Shown piece by piece: positions 9,342 to 16,276 of a stretch of DNA of 49,068 bases. The translations under genes were made by a program, and so were the position numbers. The DNA is from a virus. How positions within the stretch are numbered: the stretch's first letter is position 1; the number at the start of each line of letters is the position of its first letter. The stretch covers positions 1 to 49,068 of the IMG/VR virus record IMGVR_UViG_3300046170_000210; one strand, written 5' to 3'. The notes beneath the pieces are model-generated. The model did not search any database, had not been told where the DNA came from, and saw nothing but the letters and a program-made list of their open reading frames with translations.

Positions 9342-9347
9342 ATTGTA
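9342..9347 (-). promoter_or_regulatory. Early promoter -10 element
   Basis: TACAAT on the minus strand, about 26 bases before the KTSC-gene ATG, followed by a CAA-rich leader. No clear -35. Confidence 0.4.
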
Positions 9348-9367
9348 GCACGAGGGGGGCGAACCCC

Positions 9368-9637
9368 TCAATCTGCAACGAGTTCCATCATCATCTCAAC
9401 CATCTCATCCTCATCAATGGCGGGATCGTTCCACTTAACGCCGTCGCCTGTCTCATTGAGCATACGTCCGATCTGCCCATCACACATGCAGCGGACGAAC
9501 TTAGTCCATGGGTTCTCTCCCTCTGCATACTTGACGCATGCCCTAGCGGTGTTGTACAGGAACTCATCGTTCTGCATCCAGAGGGAAGCGTTCCAAGTTT
9601 CGTAGTTTGCCCAACCGTTGTAGGTGGAAGCGGTCAT
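9368..9637 (-). CDS. Phage protein of the YNGWxNYETW family
   Basis: The 89-residue protein starts MTASTYNGWANYETWNASLW, the signature of a widespread small phage/bacterial family (DUF7249-type, number from memory) in which NYETW is followed by W...N(D/E)E. The C-terminus is acidic (DEDEMVEMMMELVAD). Function unknown. It has its own TATAAT promoter element and a leader ending ACCAC before the ATG. Confidence 0.75.
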   Translation of the reverse strand: MTASTYNGWANYETWNASLWMQNDEFLYNTARACVKYAEGENPWTKFVRCMCDGQIGRMLNETGDGVKWNDPAIDEDEMVEMMMELVAD

Positions 9638-9662
9638 GTGGTTCGTTCGTGTGTTCTTTTTA

Positions 9663-9668
9663 ATTATA
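9663..9668 (-). promoter_or_regulatory. Early promoter -10 element
   Basis: Minus-strand TGTATAAT, 26 bases upstream of the NYETW-family ATG. The -35 is not well conserved. Confidence 0.5.
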
Positions 9669-9687
9669 CAGCCCGGGGCGTCCCTGA

Positions 9688-9876
9688 CTACCCTGCTGAT
9701 GACACTTGTTCATCTGTCACATACATCCATTTCATCCACGCCTTGGTGCCTTCCTTCCATATGGTACAATCTTCATTCCACTGCCTCGCGTAATCGTATG
9801 CGTCTGTCATGTTGGTGGCATAGTCACACCCGTGAGGATCAACCCGATCCCACGCCTTTGGTTGAATTGCGTACAT
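9688..9876 (-). CDS. Small hypothetical protein, Trp-rich
   Basis: The 62 residues start MYAIQPKAWDRVDPHG at ATG 9876 (GTG 9882 is an alternative) just after the upstream stop. Aromatic-rich pattern (YARQWNEDCTIWKEGTKAWM). No family recognised; probably co-transcribed with the gene upstream. Confidence 0.6.
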   Translation of the reverse strand: MYAIQPKAWDRVDPHGCDYATNMTDAYDYARQWNEDCTIWKEGTKAWMKWMYVTDEQVSSAG

Positions 9877-9878
9877 GT

Positions 9879-10112
9879 TCACAGTCCGTTGATGTAGTCA
9901 GCGAGTGCCTCATCATACTCTGCCTTCGTGTCAAAGGTCCGACCGTAGATGGTGCGAGGATAGGTGACATCACGACCAGCAGCGGCGACCATCTCACAGT
10001 CAGCGCGATCGTATCCCATTTCCACGAGGTTCGCCACGTAGGGGTTGTGGATCTGCATCAGCACCTCATCGGTCTCAAGGGCAAGTGTGCAGGGGTCTTT
10101 GAATTTGTTCAT
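9879..10112 (-). CDS. Hypothetical protein
   Basis: The 77-residue form beginning MNKFKDPCTLALETDEVLMQ is preferred; the frame is open to GTG 10160, but that upstream part overlaps a -10-like TATTGT and a leader ending GACAC, the style of neighbouring starts. The C-terminus (YGRTFDTKAEYDEALADYIN) is helical. No known family. Confidence 0.6.
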   Translation of the reverse strand: MNKFKDPCTLALETDEVLMQIHNPYVANLVEMGYDRADCEMVAAAGRDVTYPRTIYGRTFDTKAEYDEALADYINGL

Positions 10113-10208
10113 GTGTCTACAATACACGATCTGAGGTGCTGTGCCTGTTTTGTGTGCCACTTAGTCAATTGGTCGGGCAGCCTGAAACGTTTGTGTTACT
10201 TAGTGACC

Positions 10209-10352
10209 TTAGTTCATGATGGCAGTAACACTAACCACTTTGGCGTTAGGGTTACGTGCGAGGGCAACTTGCTTCGCTTCTTGGTAGTCACGAGCGATCA
10301 CCTGTTCTTTGAACATAGTGCCTGCAACGAATAGTGTTACCTCGTGTTTCAT
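10209..10352 (-). CDS. 47-residue conserved small protein
   Basis: MKHEVTLFVAGTMFKEQVIA, then ARDYQEAKQVALARNPNAKV: a beta-beta-alpha-beta layout with an ARNPNA motif that I recall in small cyanophage proteins. Its ATG overlaps the upstream stop (TAATG). Function unknown. Two GTGTTAC-type octamers lie just inside and after the gene. Confidence 0.7.
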   Translation of the reverse strand: MKHEVTLFVAGTMFKEQVIARDYQEAKQVALARNPNAKVVSVTAIMN

Positions 10353-10471
10353 TAGTTGTTGATGTCGGTGAGGTCAACTCCTAGTTCTCCGTTCTCATCT
10401 TCAACGAGAACAGTTTCTATGTTTGGCACGTCAAAGATTTCGCCTTGCATGTCATTGATTTCGTCAAACAT
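10352..10471 (-). CDS. 39-residue acidic protein
   Basis: MFDEINDMQGEIFDVPNIET followed by an acidic tail. The frame extends upstream to 10576, but that part contains TTGATT and CATACT spaced like a promoter, so the short form is preferred. Coupled by TAATG to the next gene. No family known. Confidence 0.55.
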   Translation of the reverse strand: MFDEINDMQGEIFDVPNIETVLVEDENGELGVDLTDINN

Positions 10472-10572
10472 TGATCTGGTTTGTTTCAACAATAGTAGTA
10501 TGGCAGAGGTGAGAGTGAAAATCAAGTGATGATGTGACAGTTTAGGAACTGTACCCAATCGGTCCAAATATC

Positions 10573-10689
10573 TCACGATTGTGTGGTATAGTCAATGTCT
10601 GCATCAAACATACAACTATCATCGTAGTTTGTGTCACTATCTTCCTCTAACTGATCATTCAGTTCTTGATACATTTCTTCTACAGTCAT
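10573..10689 (-). CDS. 38-residue acidic protein
   Basis: MTVEEMYQELNDQLEEDSDT with many Asp/Glu. An AGTAACAC octamer abuts the start codon and a second copy is 61 bases upstream; a TATAAC lies between. Small size makes the call tentative. Confidence 0.5.
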   Translation of the reverse strand: MTVEEMYQELNDQLEEDSDTNYDDSCMFDADIDYTTQS

Positions 10690-10840
10690 AGTAACACTTA
10701 CTGTTCGGTACTAATAGTTATACTAGAGGTAACTCATTTAGTGAGTATAGAGTAACACTTTTTAGTGATTATCCACAAAAACCAAGGAAATAGTTCATCA
10801 TTAGTACTAGTTGGAATTAACATTAAATGTAAAATTAACG

Positions 10841-10887
10841 AAAAAGTGAAAAACCCAAGAATCTCAAAAAGCGAGAAACTTGGGTTT
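10841..10887 (-). terminator. Intrinsic terminator
   Basis: On the minus strand AAACCCAAG ... CTTGGGTTT forms a 9-bp stem whose loop contains a second TCTC/GAGA pairing, followed by T-rich sequence. It begins 7 bases after the 10894 stop. Confidence 0.75.
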
Positions 10888-10893
10888 CGTCAA

Positions 10894-11220
10894 TTACGCA
10901 AATTCTACAAACTCGTAACCATTAGTGAAGTCGTGGATCACCTTGTTGTCACGGATATACCATGCATAGTCCTTCTGGAAGACACCATCAGTGAACGCAC
11001 AACAGAACTCGTTGATGATAGCGTTAAGACGTGATTTGGTGGTATTGGACTGCCATCCACCATCAAAGATGCGAACGAATGCATCACCTACCTCAGCAAT
11101 CTTGTTGCCATGGAGATACACAGTAGACACACCATCATCAGTGGTAACAGAGGTGTTAGCGTTAGTCCAGTTCTTGTTTGCCTTGATAGCGGCATTCATC
11201 AGGGTCTCAATCTTACGCAT
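10894..11220 (-). CDS. Conserved phage hypothetical protein (NTSV...VYLHGNKIA family)
   Basis: The 108-residue protein carries NTSVTTDDGVSTVYLHGNKI, then DGGWQSNTTKSRLNAIINEF, a pattern I recall from a widespread phage family in which a short beta-domain is followed by GGWxSxTTKSRLNA. The function is unknown. The ATG follows a CTAACAACACC leader without a ribosome binding site; the gene ends at a strong terminator, so it is probably a single-gene unit. Confidence 0.7.
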   Translation of the reverse strand: MRKIETLMNAAIKANKNWTNANTSVTTDDGVSTVYLHGNKIAEVGDAFVRIFDGGWQSNTTKSRLNAIINEFCCAFTDGVFQKDYAWYIRDNKVIHDFTNGYEFVEFA

Positions 11221-11262
11221 GGTGTTGTTAGTAAAGGGTACAGGTGGACAGATGGACTGGAC

Positions 11263-11442
11263 TCAGCGAGTCGCCATCATCTCTGCACCGATCAGCACAC
11301 CACGCAACAACTCAAGATCAGCACAGCAGTCATCTTCTTGAATGAAGGGGCAGTCAAGAGCACGGTCAAGAGCATCAATGTAACGCTCAACGTCAGCGAC
11401 GGTAGAAGCGATGGGGCAGGCAGTGACAGTGGTGGTGGTCAT
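11263..11442 (-). CDS. Small early protein, 59 aa
   Basis: MTTTTVTACPIASTVADVER starts at ATG 11442, just after a promoter; the frame is open further upstream but the promoter lies there. Cys-rich middle (CPFIQEDDCCADLELL). The start MTTTT resembles that of several neighbours. No known family. Confidence 0.6.
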   Translation of the reverse strand: MTTTTVTACPIASTVADVERYIDALDRALDCPFIQEDDCCADLELLRGVLIGAEMMATR

Positions 11443-11463
11443 GTGTTTGTTTGAACTGAAGTC

Positions 11464-11492
11464 AATATAGAACGGATGGGGTCGGAAGTCAA
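11464..11492 (-). promoter_or_regulatory. Sigma70-type early promoter
   Basis: Minus-strand TTGACT, 17-base spacer, TATATT, followed by an A/C-rich leader ending AAACAC before the ATG. Confidence 0.65.
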
Positions 11493-11510
11493 CCCCTGGT
11501 GGACGGTTCG

Positions 11511-11762
11511 TCAAGTGTCACGGATGTCGCCTTTGACTACCACGTCCGATGGTACACGTGACACAGTGTAACGACGGATCTGACTGCCAAACTGACGCCA
11601 TGCCTCTACGGTCTCGTTAACGATCCGATCATGCTGTCTCTCCATGCCCTTGTGAGTCGTACACTTGCCACACTTGCGAAAGTAGATGATCGGATGTTGC
11701 GGTGACTCAAAGGTGTCAATCTCAACCTTATAGTATGAGTGCTTGACGATTGTGGTGGTCAA
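11511..11762 (-). CDS. Hypothetical early protein with a CxxC pair
   Basis: The 83 residues start at TTG (MTTTIVKHSYYKVEIDTFES) about 26 bases after a promoter; AGGA lies 9 bases upstream. A CGKC pair followed by His residues (CTTHKGMERQH) could bind a metal. The C-terminal half is basic. No known family. Confidence 0.6.
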   Translation of the reverse strand: MTTTIVKHSYYKVEIDTFESPQHPIIYFRKCGKCTTHKGMERQHDRIVNETVEAWRQFGSQIRRYTVSRVPSDVVVKGDIRDT

Positions 11763-11787
11763 CTGCTGATTTCCTGACGACTCCCTT

Positions 11788-11815
11788 ATAATACATCATT
11801 TCAGTGCCCTGTCAG
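11788..11815 (-). promoter_or_regulatory. Sigma70-type early promoter
   Basis: Minus-strand CTGACA, 16-base spacer, TATTAT, upstream of the 11762 gene. Confidence 0.55.
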
Positions 11816-11830
11816 CAGATAGTGGACACT

Positions 11831-11989
11831 TCAATAACTGTCATCATAGTCATTGACTTCGCGTTTGAATTTCGTTACCTTCTTCTTAGCGGATCGTTTC
11901 ACGTTCTTAACATTGTATCCAAAGTCTTCAAACTCATCTCGTAGTTCTTCACGGTAATCAGTATTACCGCGATAGTTCTTCTTACTCAT
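11831..11989 (-). CDS. 52-residue highly charged protein
   Basis: MSKKNYRGNTDYREELRDEF, then a Lys/Arg-rich segment (VKRSAKKKVTKFKR) and an acidic tail. Likely helical and nucleic-acid or protein binding by charge only. No family recognised. Confidence 0.55.
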   Translation of the reverse strand: MSKKNYRGNTDYREELRDEFEDFGYNVKNVKRSAKKKVTKFKREVNDYDDSY

Positions 11990-12028
11990 CGTTCAAGTTT
12001 AATCTAACTGTTTAACAGTGGTGAGTGA

Positions 12029-12265
12029 TTATTTAGATGGTACAATCAATCCTTCTTTTACACTACTATGGATGAATTTACCAACTGATTCCTTGTTTGT
12101 TAGTGTATTTGACAGTTTAGTATTGAATTCATCTGTATTATCACAGTCAAATGTATATTCTTTGTCAATATTACTATTATACACGATTTTGACTAGTGTT
12201 TCATCAATTTTAACACTATTTACCGCAGTTGATGCTAGTTCTTCGTAGATTTTCACGAGTTCCAT
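12029..12265 (-). CDS. Small KTSC-like protein
   Basis: The 78-residue protein has VKIVYNSNIDKEYTFDCDN, then ESVGKFIHSSVKEG. The strand-turn-strand with Y-x-F and the terminal SVGKF(I/L) resemble KTSC-type domains, giving a possible second member in the window. The gene is preceded by an unusually long hairpin whose right arm contains TATAAT. Confidence 0.6.
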   Translation of the reverse strand: MELVKIYEELASTAVNSVKIDETLVKIVYNSNIDKEYTFDCDNTDEFNTKLSNTLTNKESVGKFIHSSVKEGLIVPSK

Positions 12266-12280
12266 TAAAGTTTAATGTTT

Positions 12281-12373
12281 AATAATTGGAAAAACACAAA
12301 AAACTGAGAAAATAGAAACTTTGAAAAACTCAAAAATCTCAAAAACTCAGTTTTCTTTGTTTCTCCAATTATT
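12281..12373 (-). promoter_or_regulatory. 28-bp imperfect inverted repeat in a 316-base gene gap
   Basis: Arms 12281-12308 and 12346-12373 pair over 28 bases with one mismatch and two G-U pairs; the 37-base loop is T-rich on the minus strand. The gene gap 12266-12581 holds this hairpin and otherwise no recognisable gene. The hairpin may be a terminator for the upstream operon or a 5' leader structure of the 12265 gene, because a TATAAT (12371-12376) overlaps its outer end. Confidence 0.7.
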
Positions 12374-12376
12374 ATA
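12371..12376 (-). promoter_or_regulatory. Possible promoter -10 at hairpin edge
   Basis: Minus-strand GCTTTATAATAATTGG; transcription from it would begin inside the hairpin's first arm. No convincing -35. Confidence 0.35.
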
Positions 12377-12581
12377 AAGCACCTAGGAGGGATTCTGAGG
12401 GTTTCTGTGCCACTTTGAGGTCTGGCACATGTTTGCTTGACTTTCGGTAGGTTGTGCGCTAAGCCAACACCTCCAGAGTACCTTCCATGTCCCTCCGAAG
12501 ACCCTTGACAGTAACTACAGAGCTCCCTACCCCTATTAATTTAATGATTTATAAAGAGTTGGGTAGTATCCATGAGTATCT

Positions 12582-12809
12582 TCAAAAACCCTGTGGTGGA
12601 GAGGTGCGGAGGGTAGGTACATCTATCACTTCAACATGAGATAAGAATTGCTTCGGTGTTTGAAACCATTTAAGGTAAACCTCTTGCCAATCAGTGTATT
12701 TGTGTTGTGTATTATCCTTATAATGTAGGATATAATGATGTCTATCGTATGGTTCTGTTGATGTATGGGTGAAGTATTGTGGATCAGAGGGTTGGATCAA
12801 TTGAGTCAT
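12582..12809 (-). CDS. Hypothetical protein, last gene of oxygenase operon
   Basis: The 75-residue protein is His/Tyr-rich (TEPYDRHHYILHYKDNTQHK) and overlaps the upstream gene by 26 bases, so it is probably translated from the same mRNA. No family recognised. Confidence 0.6.
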   Translation of the reverse strand: MTQLIQPSDPQYFTHTSTEPYDRHHYILHYKDNTQHKYTDWQEVYLKWFQTPKQFLSHVEVIDVPTLRTSPPQGF

Positions 12810-13029
12810 GATAGATTGATTTACGTTTACCTAGGTATTGTACTTCATTATAGAATATGTTATGTACTAGTAGAAGTATGTGATGTTTTTTATGAGGAGA
12901 ACCTTGGTTATCTTTCTTTGGTCTAATACCGAGTTCTAATGTAAAGTATTCAGGGCAGATGAAGTATACCCAACCTTCATGATCTTTCCATCGTACTCTA
13001 TCATTAATTGTTGGTGTGTAGTTAGTCAT
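12784..13029 (-). CDS. Conserved small protein following oxygenase
   Basis: Starting at ATG 13029 inside the end of the upstream oxygenase, the 81 residues include INDRVRWKDHEGWVYFICPE and a HKKHHILLLVH segment. I recall similar proteins with xGYVYFxC(P/D) and a late histidine-rich strand in cyanophages. Function unknown; overlap implies coupling to the oxygenase. Confidence 0.65.
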   Translation of the reverse strand: MTNYTPTINDRVRWKDHEGWVYFICPEYFTLELGIRPKKDNQGSPHKKHHILLLVHNIFYNEVQYLGKRKSIYHDSIDPTL

Positions 13030-13582
13030 CCCACTCATAACCTCCTGCATAAAATCCTTCCATTGATACATCCATGTTAGGTGGTGTGAGGTAAAAATTA
13101 CCTGCTAATACTAGTCTATCATCTACATCACATTTGTCAACATGATGACGTGTGCCACATGGGAGAATGACCACTTTGCCTTCTTCTACTGGTATTTCTG
13201 TGTTAGAACTAGTAAGAACTAATGGTGCAGAACCAGGGGGTGTATTGATGTAGTATACGAATGAGTATTGTGATGGGAAGTGATGATGAGAGATCGCATA
13301 ATCACCTTTTGAATACTTAGCAAACCATGCTGATACAATAGTAAATGTCTGATCTTGTACAAAGGAGTTATGCCTACGAATAACACTTACAACCCAATCA
13401 ACAATAGTATCAATAGCGGGAGATTCCACCCACCATTTAGACATTTGTTGTACTTGTACTGCTGATACATTCATATCACGTGGTTTCTCATTATCAGCAT
13501 CAATGATTAATTGTTTATTGATAGAGAGATCAGGGTATATGGCAGTGATCACATTGATATCTTCTTTATGGTTTATGATCAT
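13022..13582 (-). CDS. 2OG-Fe(II) oxygenase, paralogue B
   Basis: The 186-residue form starts MIINHKEDINVITAIYPDLS at an ATGA junction with the cupin gene (TTG 13597 is an alternative). Core: AWFAKYSKGDYAISHHHFPS, FVYYINTPPG, then a distal His (RHHVD) and Arg (DDRLVLAGNF). HxH...H...R fits the PF13759-like oxygenases. Clearly paralogous to the 14163-14657 gene (shared IYxDLSIN, AWFAKY, GKVVI, VLAGN). Substrate unknown. Confidence 0.8.
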   Translation of the reverse strand: MIINHKEDINVITAIYPDLSINKQLIIDADNEKPRDMNVSAVQVQQMSKWWVESPAIDTIVDWVVSVIRRHNSFVQDQTFTIVSAWFAKYSKGDYAISHHHFPSQYSFVYYINTPPGSAPLVLTSSNTEIPVEEGKVVILPCGTRHHVDKCDVDDRLVLAGNFYLTPPNMDVSMEGFYAGGYEWDD

Positions 13583-14166
13583 CGTCTGTAATGCCAATTG
13601 TAGGAGAAAGTAACACGTGGACCAAAGATTTTAGGTGCATGATATACTCCTCTTGGAATATAGATGGCATCACCTGGATGAAGTTGATGAATTGAATCAT
13701 CTTCAAACTCATATTGAATCATACCCACACATTGTATGATGAGAAGAGAATGAGGATCACGATGAGATTTAAAGAGGAATGATTCAGCGAGGACATTACT
13801 GTAGATGTGTAAGTTTTTAAGGTTTAAGTCATATGCTTCTTGGCATATGTTAACAGTATTAGGATCAAGGAAGTCTTGAGTATGTGTAATGAACGTTGGT
13901 ATCAGTACTTGTCTATCAATCTCCAATGCTAAATCAGGGTTATCAGTTTCACCTTCATAATCAATGGGGTTTTCATGTACTTGATGATTATCTGGTGTTA
14001 AGCATCTTAAGTAATCATGATTACGTTCTTGTTGCCAAAGGGGGACAATATTATCCCAAGTAATTGTTGCATGTTGAGGAAAACGACCACGAAAGACTTT
14101 AACTTCATCACCCCATTCAAGAGTAGGATCATAGGTTGTGGGAGTAATTTCAAAATTTGCTTTCAT
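13579..14166 (-). CDS. Cupin/JmjC-like hydroxylase
   Basis: In the 195-residue protein the C-terminal half shows SHRDPHSLLIIQCVG, then HQLHPGDAIYIPRGVYHAPK: the HxD, the PGDxxYIPxGxxH strand and the distal His are the iron-binding pattern of Cupin_4/JmjC ribosomal-oxygenase-like enzymes. The N-terminal half is unassigned. It is sandwiched between two paralogous oxygenases with ATGA overlaps on both sides, pointing to a coupled three-enzyme unit. Substrate unknown; a protein side chain is plausible. Confidence 0.7.
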   Translation of the reverse strand: MKANFEITPTTYDPTLEWGDEVKVFRGRFPQHATITWDNIVPLWQQERNHDYLRCLTPDNHQVHENPIDYEGETDNPDLALEIDRQVLIPTFITHTQDFLDPNTVNICQEAYDLNLKNLHIYSNVLAESFLFKSHRDPHSLLIIQCVGMIQYEFEDDSIHQLHPGDAIYIPRGVYHAPKIFGPRVTFSYNWHYRR

Positions 14167-14657
14167 TTGATATTACCTGCAAGGACAACTCTATTTGTAC
14201 ATTGATTGATTGGTACATAATGTTCTATGTTACCAGGGAAGATGACCACTTTACCTGGAGTGGGAGTGATTTCTTTATTAGATGTAGGGAAATAGAGTGA
14301 TGATGATCCTTCAGGTGAATGAATAAAGTAAACAAAAGAGAATGGTACAAACTTATGATCATGACATCGTGTACTATCACCATCATTATACTTAGCAAAC
14401 CATGCTTCATGCAACTCATATAGATCTATGGGTAAATCATGATGAGTTTTACGTAGTAATGTGAGTACCCATTCATAGATCGTGTTAATATTATCTGATT
14501 TCGTTTTCCAATCAGACATCATAGCACCAACATTTGTCTTATAAGACATAGGCCAGTTAATGTCTTCTAATTCCTGCATGAATCTATCATTAATAGACAG
14601 ATCATGATAGATATCAGTGATGATTTGATGTCGTTCACGGATAAAGAATCTATTCAT
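14163..14657 (-). CDS. 2OG-Fe(II) oxygenase, paralogue A
   Basis: The 164-residue form starts MNRFFIRERHQIITDIYHDL at an ATGA overlap with the upstream gene. Core: AWFAKYNDGDSTRCHDHKF, FVYFIHSPEG, GKVVIFPGNIEH and NRVVLAGNIK, giving HxH...H...R. Paralogous to the gene at 13022-13582, with the cupin gene between them. Confidence 0.8.
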   Translation of the reverse strand: MNRFFIRERHQIITDIYHDLSINDRFMQELEDINWPMSYKTNVGAMMSDWKTKSDNINTIYEWVLTLLRKTHHDLPIDLYELHEAWFAKYNDGDSTRCHDHKFVPFSFVYFIHSPEGSSSLYFPTSNKEITPTPGKVVIFPGNIEHYVPINQCTNRVVLAGNIK

Positions 14658-14886
14658 TTGTTTGTGCTTTTGATTTCGTATGATCATCACGAGACCTATT
14701 TTTAATTACAATGAATGCATCCTTATTATACTTACGATGACCTTTAGGTGATGCCCACTTCTTATTATATCCTTCTGGTTGTTCAATACCAGAAACTACA
14801 GTACCACCAACCTCAAGTACAATATCATCATGTCTTACATCCCAACCAAGAGTATGCATCATATGACATAGTTCATCTTGAGTCAT
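14650..14886 (-). CDS. Hypothetical protein of oxygenase operon
   Basis: The 78-residue protein MTQDELCHMMHTLGWDVRHD... has a small beta segment (IVLEVGGTVVSGIEQPEGYN) and a basic tail. It is linked by ATGA overlaps to genes on either side. No family recognised. Confidence 0.6.
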   Translation of the reverse strand: MTQDELCHMMHTLGWDVRHDDIVLEVGGTVVSGIEQPEGYNKKWASPKGHRKYNKDAFIVIKNRSRDDHTKSKAQTNE

Positions 14887-15026
14887 TTGCCAACTCCATA
14901 ATCAGGTGCTTGTTCTTCTAGTTTACGAATGCCATCATGTAATTTCTTCAATGCAGCACGAGTTTCAGGAGTTTCTTCATACTCCCAGATATCACCTTTC
15001 TTATTCACCATTTTCTTCTTAGTCAT
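14883..15026 (-). CDS. 47-residue helical protein
   Basis: MTKKKMVNKKGDIWEYEETP, then AALKKLHDGIRKLEEQ. Short, charged and helical; ATGA-coupled to the next gene. Function unknown. Confidence 0.55.
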   Translation of the reverse strand: MTKKKMVNKKGDIWEYEETPETRAALKKLHDGIRKLEEQAPDYGVGK

Positions 15027-15050
15027 TAGTACTGTTCTCCATCTTTTGCT

Positions 15051-15182
15051 TTAGGGGAAAGAATGCACAATCTCAACGATTGTTTGAACCACCTCACCTT
15101 GTGTGGCGGAAGGCATTGCAGTCACGTACAATAACCCAATGCCACATAATGTAGTTGTCAATAACCAAAAACGGTTGCTCAT
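15051..15182 (-). CDS. 43-residue membrane or exported peptide
   Basis: MSNRFWLLTTTLCGIGLLYV continues with TAMPSA, giving one hydrophobic segment of about 19 residues that could be a signal peptide or membrane anchor, followed by a short polar tail. It is the first gene after a TATAAT promoter and heads the oxygenase operon. Start ATG is clear. Confidence 0.6.
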   Translation of the reverse strand: MSNRFWLLTTTLCGIGLLYVTAMPSATQGEVVQTIVEIVHSFP

Positions 15183-15204
15183 GATATAGGTTGGTTACTC
15201 TGTT

Positions 15205-15210
15205 ATTATA
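15205..15210 (-). promoter_or_regulatory. Promoter of the oxygenase operon
   Basis: TATAAT on the minus strand within a near palindrome (CTGTGTTATAATAACAG), between the 15218 stop and the 15182 start. The dyad could be an operator. Confidence 0.5.
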
Positions 15211-15217
15211 ACACAGA

Positions 15218-15829
15218 TTACCAGTGTTCAGGGTTGCTTATGCCAGTTGTAATAGTGGTCACATTCGGGATGATTTTATTGATATGGAAGTTAATATTCA
15301 ATACCACACGACGTACTCCCTCTGTGAATGGTGTTGCAGCATGCTCATACGTAGAAGGAAACTGAATGAAGCGATTCTCTTTAGTCTCTACTTCAATTTG
15401 CTCATTTGTACCATCTTTGAATACTGTGCAACCATCACTATCATGCATATAATATATGCCAGATTGACATGCAAATGGTACATCCGTGTGCCAATCACGT
15501 TGTTGCATCTTATCATTAGTACGCCAATTACAATTAGCGCGGACACGAATCAATGATGCTGGTTGAAGACGCGCAATGACAGGATCAATTGCTCTGAATG
15601 CAGTTGTATTCACCATTGGTGTACCAACATGTAGTTCAGGTCCTCTCTTCTCAGAGTAGAATACATGCTCCATCAATGGATAACCACCAGCATAGTTACC
15701 AACCCAATACCAGGACATTTGATGTCCTAAGATATAGTCTCGTACAATTGCAAAGTCTTTCTCTGGTAGGAAGTCATCTGTGACAATGATCTTACTCTCG
15801 TCTATTGGTTCTGGTTGTAACATAAACAC
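15218..15829 (-). CDS. 2OG-Fe(II) oxygenase (prolyl-4-hydroxylase-like)
   Basis: The 203-residue protein has the double-stranded beta-helix core QRDWHTDVPFACQSGIYYMH, followed by NRFIQFPSTYEHAAT and RRVVLNINFH, giving HxD...H...R. The pattern fits the P4H-like phage oxygenases. The N-terminus DDFLPEKDFAIVRDYILG is also typical. It ends just before the oxygenase-operon promoter. Substrate unknown. Confidence 0.8.
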   Translation of the reverse strand: MFMLQPEPIDESKIIVTDDFLPEKDFAIVRDYILGHQMSWYWVGNYAGGYPLMEHVFYSEKRGPELHVGTPMVNTTAFRAIDPVIARLQPASLIRVRANCNWRTNDKMQQRDWHTDVPFACQSGIYYMHDSDGCTVFKDGTNEQIEVETKENRFIQFPSTYEHAATPFTEGVRRVVLNINFHINKIIPNVTTITTGISNPEHW

Positions 15830-15954
15830 TTATAATCTTTAATTGGATAGAGGTTATACCTCGTGACATATTTAATCACATGATCTTCACACTGAAACCA
15901 ACACTTCTTGTTATCTTCCTTACGATTTTCTAGAAACCATGGGAATGTCTCCAC
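15802..15954 (-). CDS. Small Cys/Trp-rich protein, start unresolved
   Basis: A protein-like stretch reads RYQNSRKLNLFPYVETFPWF, then ENRKEDNKKCWFQCEDHVIK and YVTRYNLYP, resembling a small cyanophage protein with CWFxCExHVxKY. No ATG exists in frame after the AbrB-like stop at 15992; GTG at 15954 is the first standard start, but coding character extends upstream to about 16000. A frameshift or an unusual start is possible. It overlaps the next gene by 28 bases. Confidence 0.45.
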   Translation of the reverse strand: METFPWFLENRKEDNKKCWFQCEDHVIKYVTRYNLYPIKDYKCLCYNQNQ

Positions 15955-15991
15955 GTAAGGAAATAGATTTAACTTACGTGAATTCTGATAT

Positions 15992-16276
15992 CTAAACTCT
16001 GATGCTGGTGTACTCTTGCCCTTCGCTTTCGCTGTTGTACCAGAAGTCTTGGTAGTCTTCTTGCGTGGCGTCACTGATGTTAACGCTTTGATATTCTCCT
16101 CTAGTTTTCTTTGAGTAGTTCGTGAGGATGATTTGTTCGTTGACGACTGTCCAACCGATTTCATCTCCTTCTTGCCAGTTGAGTTCGTTGGTGATTTCTT
16201 CTGGGATTTCAATGTAGTAGTCCTCTGTGTCTTTGTACTGTTGTACTTTAGTGATGTACTTATTTGATGAATCCAT
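15992..16276 (-). CDS. AbrB/SpoVT-like DNA-binding protein
   Basis: The preferred start is ATG 16276 (MDSSNKYITKVQQYKDTEDY), overlapping the upstream stop. The first 50 residues contain YYIEIPEEITNELNWQEGDE and WTVVNEQIILTN, the swapped-hairpin AbrB pattern (IP.ei...L....GD.i.w......i.l). Such proteins act as transition-state regulators or antitoxins; here it could regulate phage or host genes. No toxin partner is seen next to it. Confidence 0.7.
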   Translation of the reverse strand: MDSSNKYITKVQQYKDTEDYYIEIPEEITNELNWQEGDEIGWTVVNEQIILTNYSKKTRGEYQSVNISDATQEDYQDFWYNSESEGQEYTSIRV

